Below are positions 17,608 to 26,579 of a stretch of 64,000 nt of DNA, one piece after another. Position 1 is the stretch's first letter, and each line of letters opens with the position of its first letter. Below the pieces are notes generated by a model, which saw only the letters and a program-made list of their open reading frames with translations, was not told the origin of the DNA and did no database searches. The translations under genes were made by a program, and so were the position numbers. This DNA comes from Paraburkholderia sp. BL21I4N1. Its GTDB lineage: Bacteria > Pseudomonadota > Gammaproteobacteria > Burkholderiales > Burkholderiaceae. The DNA lies in NCBI RefSeq assembly GCF_002973525.1, contig NZ_PVEN01000006.1, positions 248,001 through 312,000 of the forward strand. The letters are read 5' to 3'.

Positions 17608-18585
17608 ATGAAGATCTGCGTCTTCGGAGCGGGAGCAATAGGTGGGTTGATGGGCGTGCAACTGGCACGCGCCGGCGCCGACGTGAGTTTTGTTGCGCGC
17701 GGCGCGCATCTGGCAGCCATGCGCGAGCATGGCGCACGGCTGATCATGGACGGCGAAACGATCAGCGCGCCGGTGCGCTGCACGTCCGACCCGAGTGAAC
17801 TCGGCGTGCAGGACTTCGTGATCATCACGCTGAAAGCGCACTCGCTGCCCGGTGTAGTCGATGCAATGCAGCCGCTGCTCGGCAAGCACACGGCAATCGT
17901 CACGGGCGTCAACGGCATTCCGTATTGGTACTTTCATCAGCATGGCGGCAAGTTCGCCGGCACGCGTCTCGCCAGCGTCGATCCGGATGGCTCTCAGTGG
18001 ACCAAACTCGGCCCTGAACGGGCGATCGGTTGCGTGCTCTATCCGGCCGCCGAAATCATCGAACCGGGCGTCATCAAGCATGTGTACGGCAAGAAATTCC
18101 CGATCGGCGAGCCTGACGGCGAACGCACGCCGCGCATTCAGCAGTTGCACGAGATCATGCAGGCGGCGGGTTTCGAAGCGCCGATTCGCGACAATATCCG
18201 CGACGAGATCTGGCTCAAGCTGTGGGGCAATCTGTGCTTCAACCCGATCAGCGCGTTGACGCACGCCACGCTCGACGTGCTCACCAGCGACCCCGGCACG
18301 CGCGCGGTATCGCGCACCATGATGCTCGAGGCCCAACGCATTGCGGAGCAGTTCGGCGTGCATTTCCGGGTCGATGTGGAGCGGCGCATCGACGGCGCGG
18401 GCGCGGTCGGCGCGCACAAGACGTCGACGCTGGTCGATCTGGAGAACCGCCGGCCGATGGAAATCGATCCGCTGCTGACCGTCGTGCAGGAAATGGGCCG
18501 ACTCGTCGCCGAGCCGACGCCGACGATCGACGTCGTGCTGGCACTCGTCAAACTGCGTGAACGGATGGCGTTGCAGGGCGCCTGA
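17608..18585 (+). CDS. panE: 2-dehydropantoate 2-reductase (ApbA/PanE family)
   Basis: The 325-residue protein has the N-terminal NADP Rossmann motif GAGAIGGLMG and the ApbA/PanE blocks FVIITLKAHSLPG, VTGVNGIPYW, and IWLKLWGNLCFNPISALT in the C-terminal helical domain (with the conserved Lys and Asn). Members reduce ketopantoate for pantothenate or related 2-keto acids. Burkholderiales carry several paralogues, so pantothenate synthesis is not certain for this one. AGGAGCGGCACC precedes the start. It is followed by a strong bidirectional terminator. Confidence 0.85.
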   Translation: MKICVFGAGAIGGLMGVQLARAGADVSFVARGAHLAAMREHGARLIMDGETISAPVRCTSDPSELGVQDFVIITLKAHSLPGVVDAMQPLLGKHTAIVTGVNGIPYWYFHQHGGKFAGTRLASVDPDGSQWTKLGPERAIGCVLYPAAEIIEPGVIKHVYGKKFPIGEPDGERTPRIQQLHEIMQAAGFEAPIRDNIRDEIWLKLWGNLCFNPISALTHATLDVLTSDPGTRAVSRTMMLEAQRIAEQFGVHFRVDVERRIDGAGAVGAHKTSTLVDLENRRPMEIDPLLTVVQEMGRLVAEPTPTIDVVLALVKLRERMALQGA

Positions 18586-18615
18586 TCACTTTCAGGTTCG
18601 AGTGCTTGATGCGAT

Positions 18616-18652
18616 AAAAGGATCGAACGCCGTGCGCGTTCGATCCTTTTTT
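18616..18652. terminator. Strong bidirectional intrinsic terminator
   Basis: GGATCGAACG (18620-18629) pairs perfectly with CGTTCGATCC (18637-18646), flanked by AAAA on the left and a run of six T on the right. It separates two convergent genes (the reductase and the aldehyde dehydrogenase) and can end transcription in both directions. Confidence 0.9.
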
Positions 18653-18691
18653 CATGGGTGATTCGTTTGCGATGAATCCGTTATCTGGCGG

Positions 18692-20143
18692 CTATTGGTC
18701 AATCGCGAGCCACACCGCTTTCGGCTCGGTGAAGTTCTCGATCGCCACATCGCCGTGCTCGCGGCCGAAACCCGAGTCGCCCGAGCCGCCCCAGGGCAAA
18801 CGCACGTCGGTATAGCCGTACGTATTGATCCACACGGTGCCCGCTCGCAGATCGCGCGCAACCCGATGCACCCGTCCGATATCCGCGCTCCACACGCCCG
18901 CCGCGAGGCTGTACAGCGTGCCGTTGGCAATACGTAGCGCGTCGGCTTCGTCGTTGAAGCGGATCACGCTGGCAACCGGGCCGAAGATTTCCTCCTGCGA
19001 AATACGCATTTCATGTTCGACGTTCGCGAATACCGTGGGCTCGACAAAAAATCCGCGCTCGCCGATTCGCGCGCCGCCGGTAACGAGCGACGCCCCTTCC
19101 GCGCGGCCGGTTTCCACATAGCCGAGCACCGTTTTCATCTGCGCTGCGGAGATAAGCGGCCCCATCGACGTTTCCCGCGCCGACGGATCGCCGACCTTGA
19201 TCGATTTGGCCCGCGCCGCCAGCCGCTCGACCACTTCGTCGTACACATCGCGATGCGCGAGAATCCGCGAGCCCGCCGAACACACCTGGCCGGTATTGAA
19301 GAAAATGCCCGACGCCGCCGCGCGCACCGCATTGTCGAGATTCGCGTCGGGGAAAATCAGATTGGCCGACTTGCCGCCGAGTTCCAGCGTGACGCGTTTG
19401 AAGTTGCCGGCCGCGCCTTGCAGAATGCCGCGTCCTACCGAAGGCGAACCGGTGAACGTCACTTTATCGACGCCCGGATGCGCGACCAATGCGTCGCCCA
19501 CCACGCGTCCCTTGCCGGTGACGATATTCAGCACACCAGGCGGCACGCCGGCTTCTAACGCGAGTTCGCCGATCCGCAACGCGGTGAGCGGCGTGATCTC
19601 CGCCGGCTTGACGATCAGCGTGCAACCGCACGCGAGGGCCGGCGCGATCTTCCACATGCCGATCATCAACGGGAAATTCCATGGCACGATCGCGGCGACC
19701 ACGCCGACCGGCTCGCGCAACGTGTACGTCAACGCGTCGGGGCGAACCGGCACGACCTGGCCGTTGATCTTGTCACACCAGCCGGCGTAGTACTCGAGCG
19801 TATCGATCGCGGCGGGAATGTCCTGACGCATCACCGAGGCAATCGGCTTGCCGGCGTCGAGACTTTCGAGCGCGGCGAGTTCTTCCAGATTGGCGCGCAT
19901 CAGTCCGGCAAGACGCGCCAAGATGCGGCCGCGATCGGCGGCACGAATACCGTTCCACACTTTCAACGCGGCGCGCGCCGACTGCACTGCGGCGTCCACG
20001 TCGGCGGCGCTGCCTTGCGCGACCAGCGCGATCGGCTCTTCGGTCGCGGGGTTGATGTCGACCGAGTATTCGCCGGTGCCCGGCGGCAAGCGCTTGCCAT
20101 CGATCAGCAGATCGTGGCGCTGGAGTTCGGTTGCGGTGTCCAT
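18692..20143 (-). CDS. NAD(P)+-dependent aldehyde dehydrogenase
   Basis: The 483-residue enzyme has all ALDH motifs: PWNFPLMIG, KPAEITPLTALRIGEL, FTGSPSVGRGI, VTLELGGKSA (general base Glu), FFNTGQVCSAGSR (catalytic Cys) and EEIFGPV. It oxidises an aldehyde to the acid. The sequence looks like the betaine/aminobutyraldehyde/phenylacetaldehyde group, but substrate is not clear. The start at 20143 follows AAGGAGCTTCACC; the frame to 20221 lacks a ribosome site. The LysR gene lies upstream on the same strand. Confidence 0.93.
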   Translation of the reverse strand: MDTATELQRHDLLIDGKRLPPGTGEYSVDINPATEEPIALVAQGSAADVDAAVQSARAALKVWNGIRAADRGRILARLAGLMRANLEELAALESLDAGKPIASVMRQDIPAAIDTLEYYAGWCDKINGQVVPVRPDALTYTLREPVGVVAAIVPWNFPLMIGMWKIAPALACGCTLIVKPAEITPLTALRIGELALEAGVPPGVLNIVTGKGRVVGDALVAHPGVDKVTFTGSPSVGRGILQGAAGNFKRVTLELGGKSANLIFPDANLDNAVRAAASGIFFNTGQVCSAGSRILAHRDVYDEVVERLAARAKSIKVGDPSARETSMGPLISAAQMKTVLGYVETGRAEGASLVTGGARIGERGFFVEPTVFANVEHEMRISQEEIFGPVASVIRFNDEADALRIANGTLYSLAAGVWSADIGRVHRVARDLRAGTVWINTYGYTDVRLPWGGSGDSGFGREHGDVAIENFTEPKAVWLAIDQ

Positions 20144-20236
20144 GGTGAAGCTCCTTGCGTGGCATGTTGCGTGGGCTGGCCGGCTGCGGGTCGCCCGGTG
20201 AGCGGCCGGCGGCTGGGGCAAAGCGTGAGGTCGGGA

Positions 20237-21316
20237 TTAAGGCTCATGTAGTGCGGCGCCCCCGCCGTGCAGCGCGGCTGACCGCGTGAATTCGGCAGAA
20301 GCGGCAGGCTGTGCGCCGGTCGCGGGCGACGACATCGCAGCGGACGAGTGAGAAGACACAGCGGCCGCCGCACGCGACGGCGAAGCGCTAGTCGCGTGCA
20401 AGGTCATCGCCGCGTCCTCATGCACGGGCGCGGCAGCCACGGCAAACTGCGCCCACGCCGCCGACGCATTCGGCCGAAGCGAACGATTGCGGCGATGCAC
20501 GAGCCACGTGGTCAGGTTCATCTCCGGCACGAGCGGGCGACTGACCAATCCGGCACCCGGCACAGGCCAGCGCGCGTCGACGGGCAAAACGCCGACGCCA
20601 AGCCCGAGCTCGACCATACGCAACACCGCCGCGACGTGTCCGAGCTCCTGCATCGGCCGCCGTTTCATCCCATTCGCACTCAACGCGAGTTCGAGCGCCG
20701 CGCGCACGCCGGCATCGGCGTTGAGCGTGACGATCGGCGACTCGTTCAGTCGTGTCCATGCAACGCCGCTTTGCCGGGCCAACGCGTGCGTCGCCGGCAA
20801 CACCGCGTGCAGCGGCGTCGTGAAGATCGCTTGCGCGTGCAACAGATCGCTGTCCAGCGGTTCCGCCGACGACACCACGCCGAAGTCCACCTCGCCCTGC
20901 TCCACACTCGCGAGCACGCTGCTCTGCGGCTGATCCCTGACCGACACGATCAACCCCGGAAATGCCGCCGCGCAAGCCGCCAATCCCTGCGCTACCCAGG
21001 CCGACGACAACACCGGATTGCTTGCAACCACAACCACACCGGTGTGGCCGTCGAACGCCGCGCGTTCTTCGCGCAGCGTCAATTCGATTTCGTCGAGCAG
21101 ACGGCCGATTCTTCGTTCGAGACTCGCGCCCGCGTTGGTCAACTCGACCTGGCGCGTGGTCCGGTCGAACAGTTTCAATTCGACGGCGTCTTCGAGTTCG
21201 CGCACACAACGGCTCACCGCCGACTGCGTGAGATCGAACTCACGCGCCGCGCGCGTAAAACTCCGTTCACGCGCGACGGCGACAAACACCTTGAGCTGTT
21301 GCAGCGAAACGTTCAT
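20237..21316 (-). CDS. LysR-family transcriptional regulator with an Ala/Ser-rich tail
   Basis: A 359-residue LysR protein: N-terminal winged helix-turn-helix (QQLKVFVAVARERSFTRAA then LTQSAVSRCVRELED), linker helix, and a type 2 periplasmic-binding effector domain (GVVVVASNPVLSS, VDFGVVSSAEP). Ordinary family members are about 300 residues; the last ~60 here form a low-complexity Ala/Ser/Pro tail (ATSASPSRAAAAVSSHSSAA). It lies between the aldehyde dehydrogenase and an oxalate/formate-type transporter, all on the minus strand, and might control either. Confidence 0.92.
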   Translation of the reverse strand: MNVSLQQLKVFVAVARERSFTRAAREFDLTQSAVSRCVRELEDAVELKLFDRTTRQVELTNAGASLERRIGRLLDEIELTLREERAAFDGHTGVVVVASNPVLSSAWVAQGLAACAAAFPGLIVSVRDQPQSSVLASVEQGEVDFGVVSSAEPLDSDLLHAQAIFTTPLHAVLPATHALARQSGVAWTRLNESPIVTLNADAGVRAALELALSANGMKRRPMQELGHVAAVLRMVELGLGVGVLPVDARWPVPGAGLVSRPLVPEMNLTTWLVHRRNRSLRPNASAAWAQFAVAAAPVHEDAAMTLHATSASPSRAAAAVSSHSSAAMSSPATGAQPAASAEFTRSAALHGGGAALHEP

Positions 21317-21346
21317 GACATCACGGCCAGGTGCGATCGACTCACG

Positions 21347-22690
21347 CTATTCCCCGGTCTGCTCAGGCCAGTGGCCCAGACGTGAAGCGTTGCCGGCGCT
21401 CGCTGGCGCCAGCACGCCTTGCGGCTGATTGTGCGATTCGATCCAGCGCGAGCGCATCGGCGCGAGAATGAATTTCGCCGAGACGCCGGCGGCGATTGTC
21501 ACGACCGAGGAGACGATAAAGACGAGATTCCAGCCGCCGGTAGCGGCCAGCACCGAAGCAATCGGCACGATCAGCGAAGCCGTGCCCTTCGCGGTGTACA
21601 AGGTGCCCGCATTGGCCGCCGCGTATTTGCTGCCGAACGTGTCGGCGCAGATGGCCGGAAAGATCGAGAAGATTTCGCCCCAGAAGAGGAAGATCAGCGC
21701 GGCGAACGTCATGAACGCATAGGGGTTGCTGCCGTATTGCATCAAGCCGAGCAACGCGAGGCCTTCGCCGATAAAGATCACGAACATCGTATTCTCGCGG
21801 CCCATCTTGTCGGAGATGAATCCGCACAGCGGACGCGTGAAGCCGTTGCAGACGTTGTCGATGGAGAGCGTCATGGTGAGCAGCGGCAAGGTCATGCCGA
21901 ACATCGTCATCGGAATGCGCGCGAGTCCCCAGTCTTTTGCGATCGGGCCGATCTGCGCGGTCGCCATCAAGCCGCCCGCCGCCACGGCCACGAACGACAC
22001 GTAGATCACCCAGAACACGGGCGTCTTTATCATCTGGCCCGGCGTGTAGTCGACCTTCGACACCGCGAACTTCTTGCGCGCCGCCACCTGCTGACGCAAG
22101 GTCGGCTTCTTCAACAGCAGCGCGAGCGCCAGAATGCAGCCGCCTTGCAGAATGCCGAAGAAAAAGAACGTATGCTCGTAACCCGTGCGCGTGATCATGT
22201 TGGCGATCGGAATCACCGTCACCGCCGCGCCCGCGCCGAAGCCCGCCGCCGTGAGCCCCGCCGCGAGACCGCGACGATCGGGAAACCACTTCAACGCATT
22301 GCCCACGCAGGTGCCATACACGCCGCCCGCACCGATCCCCGCGATCACCGCGGACACGTACAACATCGGCAAGGTGGTCGCATACGAATTCATCACCCAC
22401 GCGAGTCCTGCGCACACCGCGCCGCCCGCGACGACCGGCCGGGGTCCGAACTTGTCGACCAGCCAGCCTTCGAGCGGCACGAGCCAGGTTTCGGTGAGAA
22501 TGAAAATCGTGAAGGCGAGTTGAATGGACGCTTCGCCCCAGTGGTGGCGCGAGTTCATCGGCGTGACGAACAGCGTCCATGCGTATTGCAGGTTGGCCAC
22601 CAGCGCCATGCACACCATGCCGATGACGAGTTGCCACCAGCGGTTCGTCCAGAAGGCGCGCGTGGGGGCCTGCTGAGTAACATCGTCCAT
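21347..22690 (-). CDS. MFS transporter, oxalate/formate antiporter (OFA) family
   Basis: About 447 residues with 12 transmembrane helices. The motifs GWLVDKFGPRPVV after helix 2 and CGFISDKMGREN between the halves are MFS loops, and the sequence is OFA-like (LQYAWTLFVTPMNSR, GVYGTCVGNALKWFPDRRGLAAGLTAAGFG). These carriers exchange oxalate, formate or similar small carboxylates. I chose the ATG at 22690 because GGAG lies nine bases upstream; an ATG at 22708 in the same frame has no ribosome site. Confidence 0.9.
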   Translation of the reverse strand: MDDVTQQAPTRAFWTNRWWQLVIGMVCMALVANLQYAWTLFVTPMNSRHHWGEASIQLAFTIFILTETWLVPLEGWLVDKFGPRPVVAGGAVCAGLAWVMNSYATTLPMLYVSAVIAGIGAGGVYGTCVGNALKWFPDRRGLAAGLTAAGFGAGAAVTVIPIANMITRTGYEHTFFFFGILQGGCILALALLLKKPTLRQQVAARKKFAVSKVDYTPGQMIKTPVFWVIYVSFVAVAAGGLMATAQIGPIAKDWGLARIPMTMFGMTLPLLTMTLSIDNVCNGFTRPLCGFISDKMGRENTMFVIFIGEGLALLGLMQYGSNPYAFMTFAALIFLFWGEIFSIFPAICADTFGSKYAAANAGTLYTAKGTASLIVPIASVLAATGGWNLVFIVSSVVTIAAGVSAKFILAPMRSRWIESHNQPQGVLAPASAGNASRLGHWPEQTGE

Positions 22691-23107
22691 GAGACTTGTC
22701 TCCGCCATTCATACAGTGCGGCGCTTCAACCTGCCGCACTGCATGCGTCCCACCTTATGGTTATGACCCGAAAAGCCTTGCTATTCGGGAATGTTTAATA
22801 TTTGCGTCTTTATTCCGCCTGCTTTTTATTTCACCGGACCGCTGAATGACATCGCTTTCCGGGAAGTACTTTATTCGTATCAATTAATCGCCCGCACGGC
22901 AGGTCATTTGTGCCTGTCTTGCCGTTTCATGCCTTGATCCAAGCGTTAACCCGACTACATCGATCAGAACGACTACCCGCCGAGTACTTCTCCCAATACC
23001 GCAATGGCAATTCCACTTCTTATACGAGCCCATGCTAGGGTCATTGCTGAATTACGAATAATTAAAGTTTGTTATTATGTCGATTCACGTTTGCTTATAC
23101 ATCGGCC
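22691..23107. other. Divergent intergenic region between transporter and LysR gene
   Basis: 417 bases, clearly more AT-rich than the neighbouring genes, typical of a shared regulatory region. A CCCGAA/TTCGGG hairpin lies near 22768-22790. An AATAA-N10-TTATT inverted repeat near the LysR start is listed separately. No gene on either strand. Confidence 0.5.
23057..23076. promoter_or_regulatory. Candidate LysR operator
   Basis: AATAA and TTATT are separated by ten bases directly upstream of the LysR gene and opposite the oxalate/formate-type transporter. LysR proteins commonly bind such AT-rich dyads in divergent regions to control themselves and the divergent gene. Assignment is by pattern and position only. 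Confidence 0.3.
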
Positions 23108-24055
23108 ATGACGATGCGCAATGCGACTCTGCGGCAATTGAAGGTTTTCGAAACGGTGGCACGCCACCTGAGCTTCTCGCGCGCCGCGGAGGAATTGCAT
23201 CTCACGCAGCCCGCCGTCTCCACTCAGGTGCGGCAACTCGAGGAACATGCGGGGCTGCCGCTGTTCGAACAGCTCGGCAAAAAGATCTACCTGACGCCGG
23301 CCGGCACCGAAATGCTCCACTACAGCCGCGCGATCATCCAGCAGTTTCACGAAGTCGACGAGGCCATGAGTCAGCTCAAGGGCGTCTCTGGCGGCAAGCT
23401 GAACGTCGCGGTGATCAGCGCCGGCGACTACTTTTTTCCGCGCGTGCTCGCTGAATTCACGCGCCGCTACTCGGGCGTCGTGTTGAATCTCGCGGTTCAC
23501 AACCGTGCGGAACTGCTGCACCAGCTTGCCACCAATCAAACCGATCTCGCGGTCATGGTGCGTCCGCCGCACGAAACCGACGCCACCAACGAGCCGTTCG
23601 CGCCGCATCCCTACGTGATAGTGGCGGCGCCCACGCATCCGCTCGCGCACAAGCGCAACATCAAGATGAGCCAGTTGGCGAGCGAGGCGTTTATCGTGCG
23701 CGAGCGCGGTTCCGACACGTGGAATTCGATGGAAGAAGGTTTCGCGGGACGTCTTGCCAATCTGAAGATCGCCATGGAGATCAAGAGCACCGAGACGATC
23801 AAGCAGGCGGTGATTGCCGGCATGGGCATCGCCTTTCTGTCCGCGCATACCATCAGCCTCGAATTGCAACTCGGCCATCTGGTGGTGCTCGACGTCGAGA
23901 GCTTTCCGGTCATGCTCAACTGGTACGTCGTGCATCGCAAGAACAAGCGGCTGCCGCCGGTTGCGGTCGCGTTCAAGCGCTTCCTGATGGAAGAAGGCGC
24001 GAATCTGATCGAGAAGATTACGCGCGTGAAGGAACTGAGTGTGTATAAACAGTAG
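23108..24055 (+). CDS. LysR-family transcriptional regulator
   Basis: A 315-residue LysR protein (start MTMRNATLRQLKVFETVAR at 23108; the frame begins at 23069). The helix-turn-helix reads LSFSRAAEELHLTQPAVSTQV, and the effector domain begins GGKLNVAVISAGDYFF, with LLHQLATNQTDLAVMVRPP. It resembles the CbbR/RbcR branch by general appearance. It is divergent from the oxalate/formate-type transporter and upstream of a convergent operon for a FAH-family enzyme and frc. Confidence 0.93.
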   Translation: MTMRNATLRQLKVFETVARHLSFSRAAEELHLTQPAVSTQVRQLEEHAGLPLFEQLGKKIYLTPAGTEMLHYSRAIIQQFHEVDEAMSQLKGVSGGKLNVAVISAGDYFFPRVLAEFTRRYSGVVLNLAVHNRAELLHQLATNQTDLAVMVRPPHETDATNEPFAPHPYVIVAAPTHPLAHKRNIKMSQLASEAFIVRERGSDTWNSMEEGFAGRLANLKIAMEIKSTETIKQAVIAGMGIAFLSAHTISLELQLGHLVVLDVESFPVMLNWYVVHRKNKRLPPVAVAFKRFLMEEGANLIEKITRVKELSVYKQ

Positions 24056-24222
24056 GCTCCGGCAATGCAGCAGAGCCTGCAAAAGAAGGCGCGGCACCAC
24101 GGCGAATTCTTCCTGGCCGTCGATCGAACAGGTTGAGACGATCGTACCTTGCGGCATGCGTACTCCCCGTATTGCAACGCCATCACGCGCGGCCAATTAA
24201 CCGCGATCTTCTATTGCGCCCG

Positions 24223-25044
24223 TCAGGACGCTGCGATCGTCGCGGCCGATTTCGTTGCCACCTCGATGGCCGCCTGCGTGGCGGTCAAGGTATTGCTGAG
24301 TGTGCCGATGCCCTCGATCGTGATCGATACCGTTGCGCCGTCCTTGATCGAGCCGACGCCCACCGACGTACCGCACGCGATCACGTCGCCCGGTTCGAGC
24401 GTGAGATCCTGCGACAGCAGACTCACCTGCTCCGCCGGCGAAAACACCATATCGTCGAGCGGATAGTTCTGCCGTTCGACACCATCGAGCAAGGTCACGA
24501 GACGCGCTTGCCGCCAGTCGAAACCCGAGACGATCGCCGGGCCGATACAGCAGAACGTATTGAAGCCTTTCGCGCGCGCCCATTGCGGAAAATGCGGGTT
24601 CTCGTTCAACAGATCCGCGGCGGTGACGTCGTTGACGAGCGTATAGCCGAAGATCGCGGCGTCGGCTTCCTCGATGCTCGCATCGCGGCAACGCCGCCCG
24701 ATCACAATGCCCAGTTCGCCTTCGTAGACGATCTTGCCGGCGTAACTGAGCGGCCGACGAATCGGCTCGCCCGCACCGATCACCGAGCCCGCCGGCTTCA
24801 ACAGAAACAGCGGATGCGTGGGCACGGGCTTATCGAGCTTCGCGGCCAGCGCGTGATAGTTGTTCCACAACGCAACGATCTTGCCGGGCGCGCACGGCGC
24901 GAGCGGCGTGAGCGCCCGCGTCGACAGCACCGCGCCGGTCGGCACCGGGTGATCGAGACCGGCGTATTCGTGCAGGTAGCCGCCTTCGACGCGACCGAAC
25001 ACAATGCCGCCGTCGCTCGACATGAAACGCATCCATGTATCCAT
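24223..25044 (-). CDS. Fumarylacetoacetate hydrolase (FAH) family protein
   Basis: A 273-residue FAH-fold protein: KIVALWNNYHALAAKL and PLFLLKPAGSVIGAGEPI near the middle of the N-half, YEGELGIVIGRRCRD with metal-ligand Glu residues, FGYTLVNDVTAADLL (Asp ligand), and PGDVIACGTSVGVGSIKDG at the C-terminus. Relatives hydrolyse or decarboxylate 2-oxo or acylpyruvate-type acids. It follows frc by 11 bases, so the two are probably co-transcribed. The substrate is unknown. Confidence 0.9.
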   Translation of the reverse strand: MDTWMRFMSSDGGIVFGRVEGGYLHEYAGLDHPVPTGAVLSTRALTPLAPCAPGKIVALWNNYHALAAKLDKPVPTHPLFLLKPAGSVIGAGEPIRRPLSYAGKIVYEGELGIVIGRRCRDASIEEADAAIFGYTLVNDVTAADLLNENPHFPQWARAKGFNTFCCIGPAIVSGFDWRQARLVTLLDGVERQNYPLDDMVFSPAEQVSLLSQDLTLEPGDVIACGTSVGVGSIKDGATVSITIEGIGTLSNTLTATQAAIEVATKSAATIAAS

Positions 25045-25055
25045 ATCGTTCGCTC

Positions 25056-26303
25056 CTAGATCGCGCCGGCGGTACGCAATGCACTGATCTGCTCGGGCGA
25101 ATAGCCGAGTTCCGCCATCACCTCGTCGGTATGTTCACCGAGCAGCGGCGAGCGTTTGACTTCGGTCGGGCTGTCCGACAGTTTGATCGGATTGCCGACC
25201 GTCAGATACTTGCCGCGAGTCGGATGATCCACTTCGACGATCGTGCCGGTCTTGCGCAGCGAAGGTTCTTCCGCGATTTCCTTCATCGACAGGATCGGGC
25301 CGCACGGAATGTCGTACTTGTTGAGGATCTGCATGGCCTCGAACTTGGTCTTGGTCATGGTCCAGCGCTCGATCTCCGCGAAGATGTCCTTCAGATGCGG
25401 CAAACGCGCGGCGGGTGTTGCATAGTCGGGGTGAGTGGCCCACTCCTCCTTGCCGATCACGCTGCAGATTTTCGCCCACACCGGCGCCTGCGTGATGAAG
25501 TAGATATACGCGTTCGGGTCCGTCTCCCAGCCCTTGCACTTCAGAATCCAGCCCGGCTGTCCGCCACCCGACGCATTGCCCGCGCGCGGCACCGCTTCGC
25601 CGAACGTGCCGTTCGGATACTGCGGATACTCCTTCATCTGGCCGTTACGCTCGAGCCGCTGCTGGTCGCGCAGTTTGACGCGGCACAGATTGAGCACGCC
25701 GTCCTGCATCGCGGCGAGCACGCGCTGGCCGCGTCCGGTTTGCGTGCGTTGAAAAAGCGCCGTCACGATGCCGAGCGCCAGATGCAAACCCGTGCCGCTG
25801 TCGCCAATCTGCGCGCCCGTGACGACCGGCGGGCCGTCGTCGAAACCGGTGGTCGACGCCGCGCCGCCCGCGCATTGCGCCACGTTCTCGTAGACCTTGC
25901 AGTCCTCGTAAGGACCGGGGCCGAAGCCCTTCACCGAGGCGACGATCATGCGCGGATTCAATTCCTGAATCCGCTCCCACGTGAAGCCCATGCGATCCAG
26001 CGCTCCCGGCGCGAAGTTCTCCACCAGCACATCGCATTTCTGGATCAGCGCTTCGAGCACCTGCTTGCCTTCGGGGTTCTTCGTGTCGATCGTGACCGAA
26101 CGCTTGTTGTGGTTCAGCATCGTGAAGTACAGGCTGTCCACGTCCGGAATATCGCGCAACTGCTCACGCGTGATGTCGCCGGCGCCGGCCCGCTCCACCT
26201 TGATCACATCCGCGCCGAACCACGCGAGCAATTGCGTGCAGGTCGGGCCCGATTGCACATGCGTGAAGTCGAGAATGCGCACACCGTCGAGTGCTTGGCT
26301 CAT
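25056..26303 (-). CDS. frc: Formyl-CoA:oxalate CoA-transferase (YfdW-like)
   Basis: A 415-residue class III CoA-transferase, strongly like E. coli YfdW and O. formigenes Frc from memory. ILDFTHVQSGP has Gln17; TREQLRD has Gln at position 48 (as in YfdW, Trp in Frc); QIGDSG carries the catalytic Asp168; the glycine loop NASGGGQPGW is intact. It moves CoA from formyl-CoA to oxalate. The start at 26303 follows CGGAGACACGAC. No oxalyl-CoA decarboxylase gene occurs in the window, so the pathway is incomplete locally. Confidence 0.93.
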   Translation of the reverse strand: MSQALDGVRILDFTHVQSGPTCTQLLAWFGADVIKVERAGAGDITREQLRDIPDVDSLYFTMLNHNKRSVTIDTKNPEGKQVLEALIQKCDVLVENFAPGALDRMGFTWERIQELNPRMIVASVKGFGPGPYEDCKVYENVAQCAGGAASTTGFDDGPPVVTGAQIGDSGTGLHLALGIVTALFQRTQTGRGQRVLAAMQDGVLNLCRVKLRDQQRLERNGQMKEYPQYPNGTFGEAVPRAGNASGGGQPGWILKCKGWETDPNAYIYFITQAPVWAKICSVIGKEEWATHPDYATPAARLPHLKDIFAEIERWTMTKTKFEAMQILNKYDIPCGPILSMKEIAEEPSLRKTGTIVEVDHPTRGKYLTVGNPIKLSDSPTEVKRSPLLGEHTDEVMAELGYSPEQISALRTAGAI

Positions 26304-26319
26304 GTCGTGTCTCCGTTCG

Positions 26320-26361
26320 GCCAGAGTCGGTGCGTCGGCGCCGACCCTTGTCCCATGCAAG
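26320..26361 (-). repeat. Leader hairpin element in front of frc, related to the 50-base repeats at 50501
   Basis: GTCGGTGC (26326-26333) and GCGCCGAC (26338-26345) form an eight-pair hairpin with one G-U pair, followed by GTCCCATGCAAG at 26350-26361. The start CCAGAGT-GG and the CCCATGCAAG end match the repeats in front of the YCF48-like gene. In both cases, read on the minus strand, the order is CTTGCATGGGA, hairpin, ribosome site, ATG. Confidence 0.5.
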
Positions 26362-26423
26362 ATAGTTGCGGAAGCTGCGTCTTATTTGTCCATCGGTTGA
26401 TTCTTCGTGCCCGTTCGCCAGTT

Positions 26424-26437
26424 GATATATCACATAC
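26424..26437. promoter_or_regulatory. Candidate GntR operator upstream of frc
   Basis: GATATATCACATAC matches, at 12 of 14 bases, a sequence read on the opposite strand at 27570-27583 in the gntR/transporter divergent region. Both lie in AT-rich promoter regions flanking the same regulator gene. This suggests a shared operator for the GntR protein, by pattern only. Confidence 0.45.
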
Positions 26438-26507
26438 CATATTTTAAAGACCGTCAAGCGCGGCTTTTCCCGTAGCGCCTCCGCTGCGTGGCAACAAAAG
26501 GCCATAA

Positions 26508-26537
26508 AAAAGCCCGCGGTGTTCGCACACGCGGGCT
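26508..26537 (-). terminator. Intrinsic terminator of the gntR gene
   Basis: AGCCCGCG (26511-26518) pairs with CGCGGGCT (26530-26537); on the minus strand the stem is followed by a T-run. It lies 43 bases beyond the gntR stop. Confidence 0.85.
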
Positions 26538-26579
26538 CGATTCAATCCATGGAAACCGGTCAGACAAACGCTTGAGGCA

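Noticed and set aside
21419..22798. 459-residue + strand frame antisense to the OFA transporter
   Set aside because: Composition (His/Arg/Glu rich, no hydrophobic helices) is typical of an antisense shadow of a membrane-protein gene.
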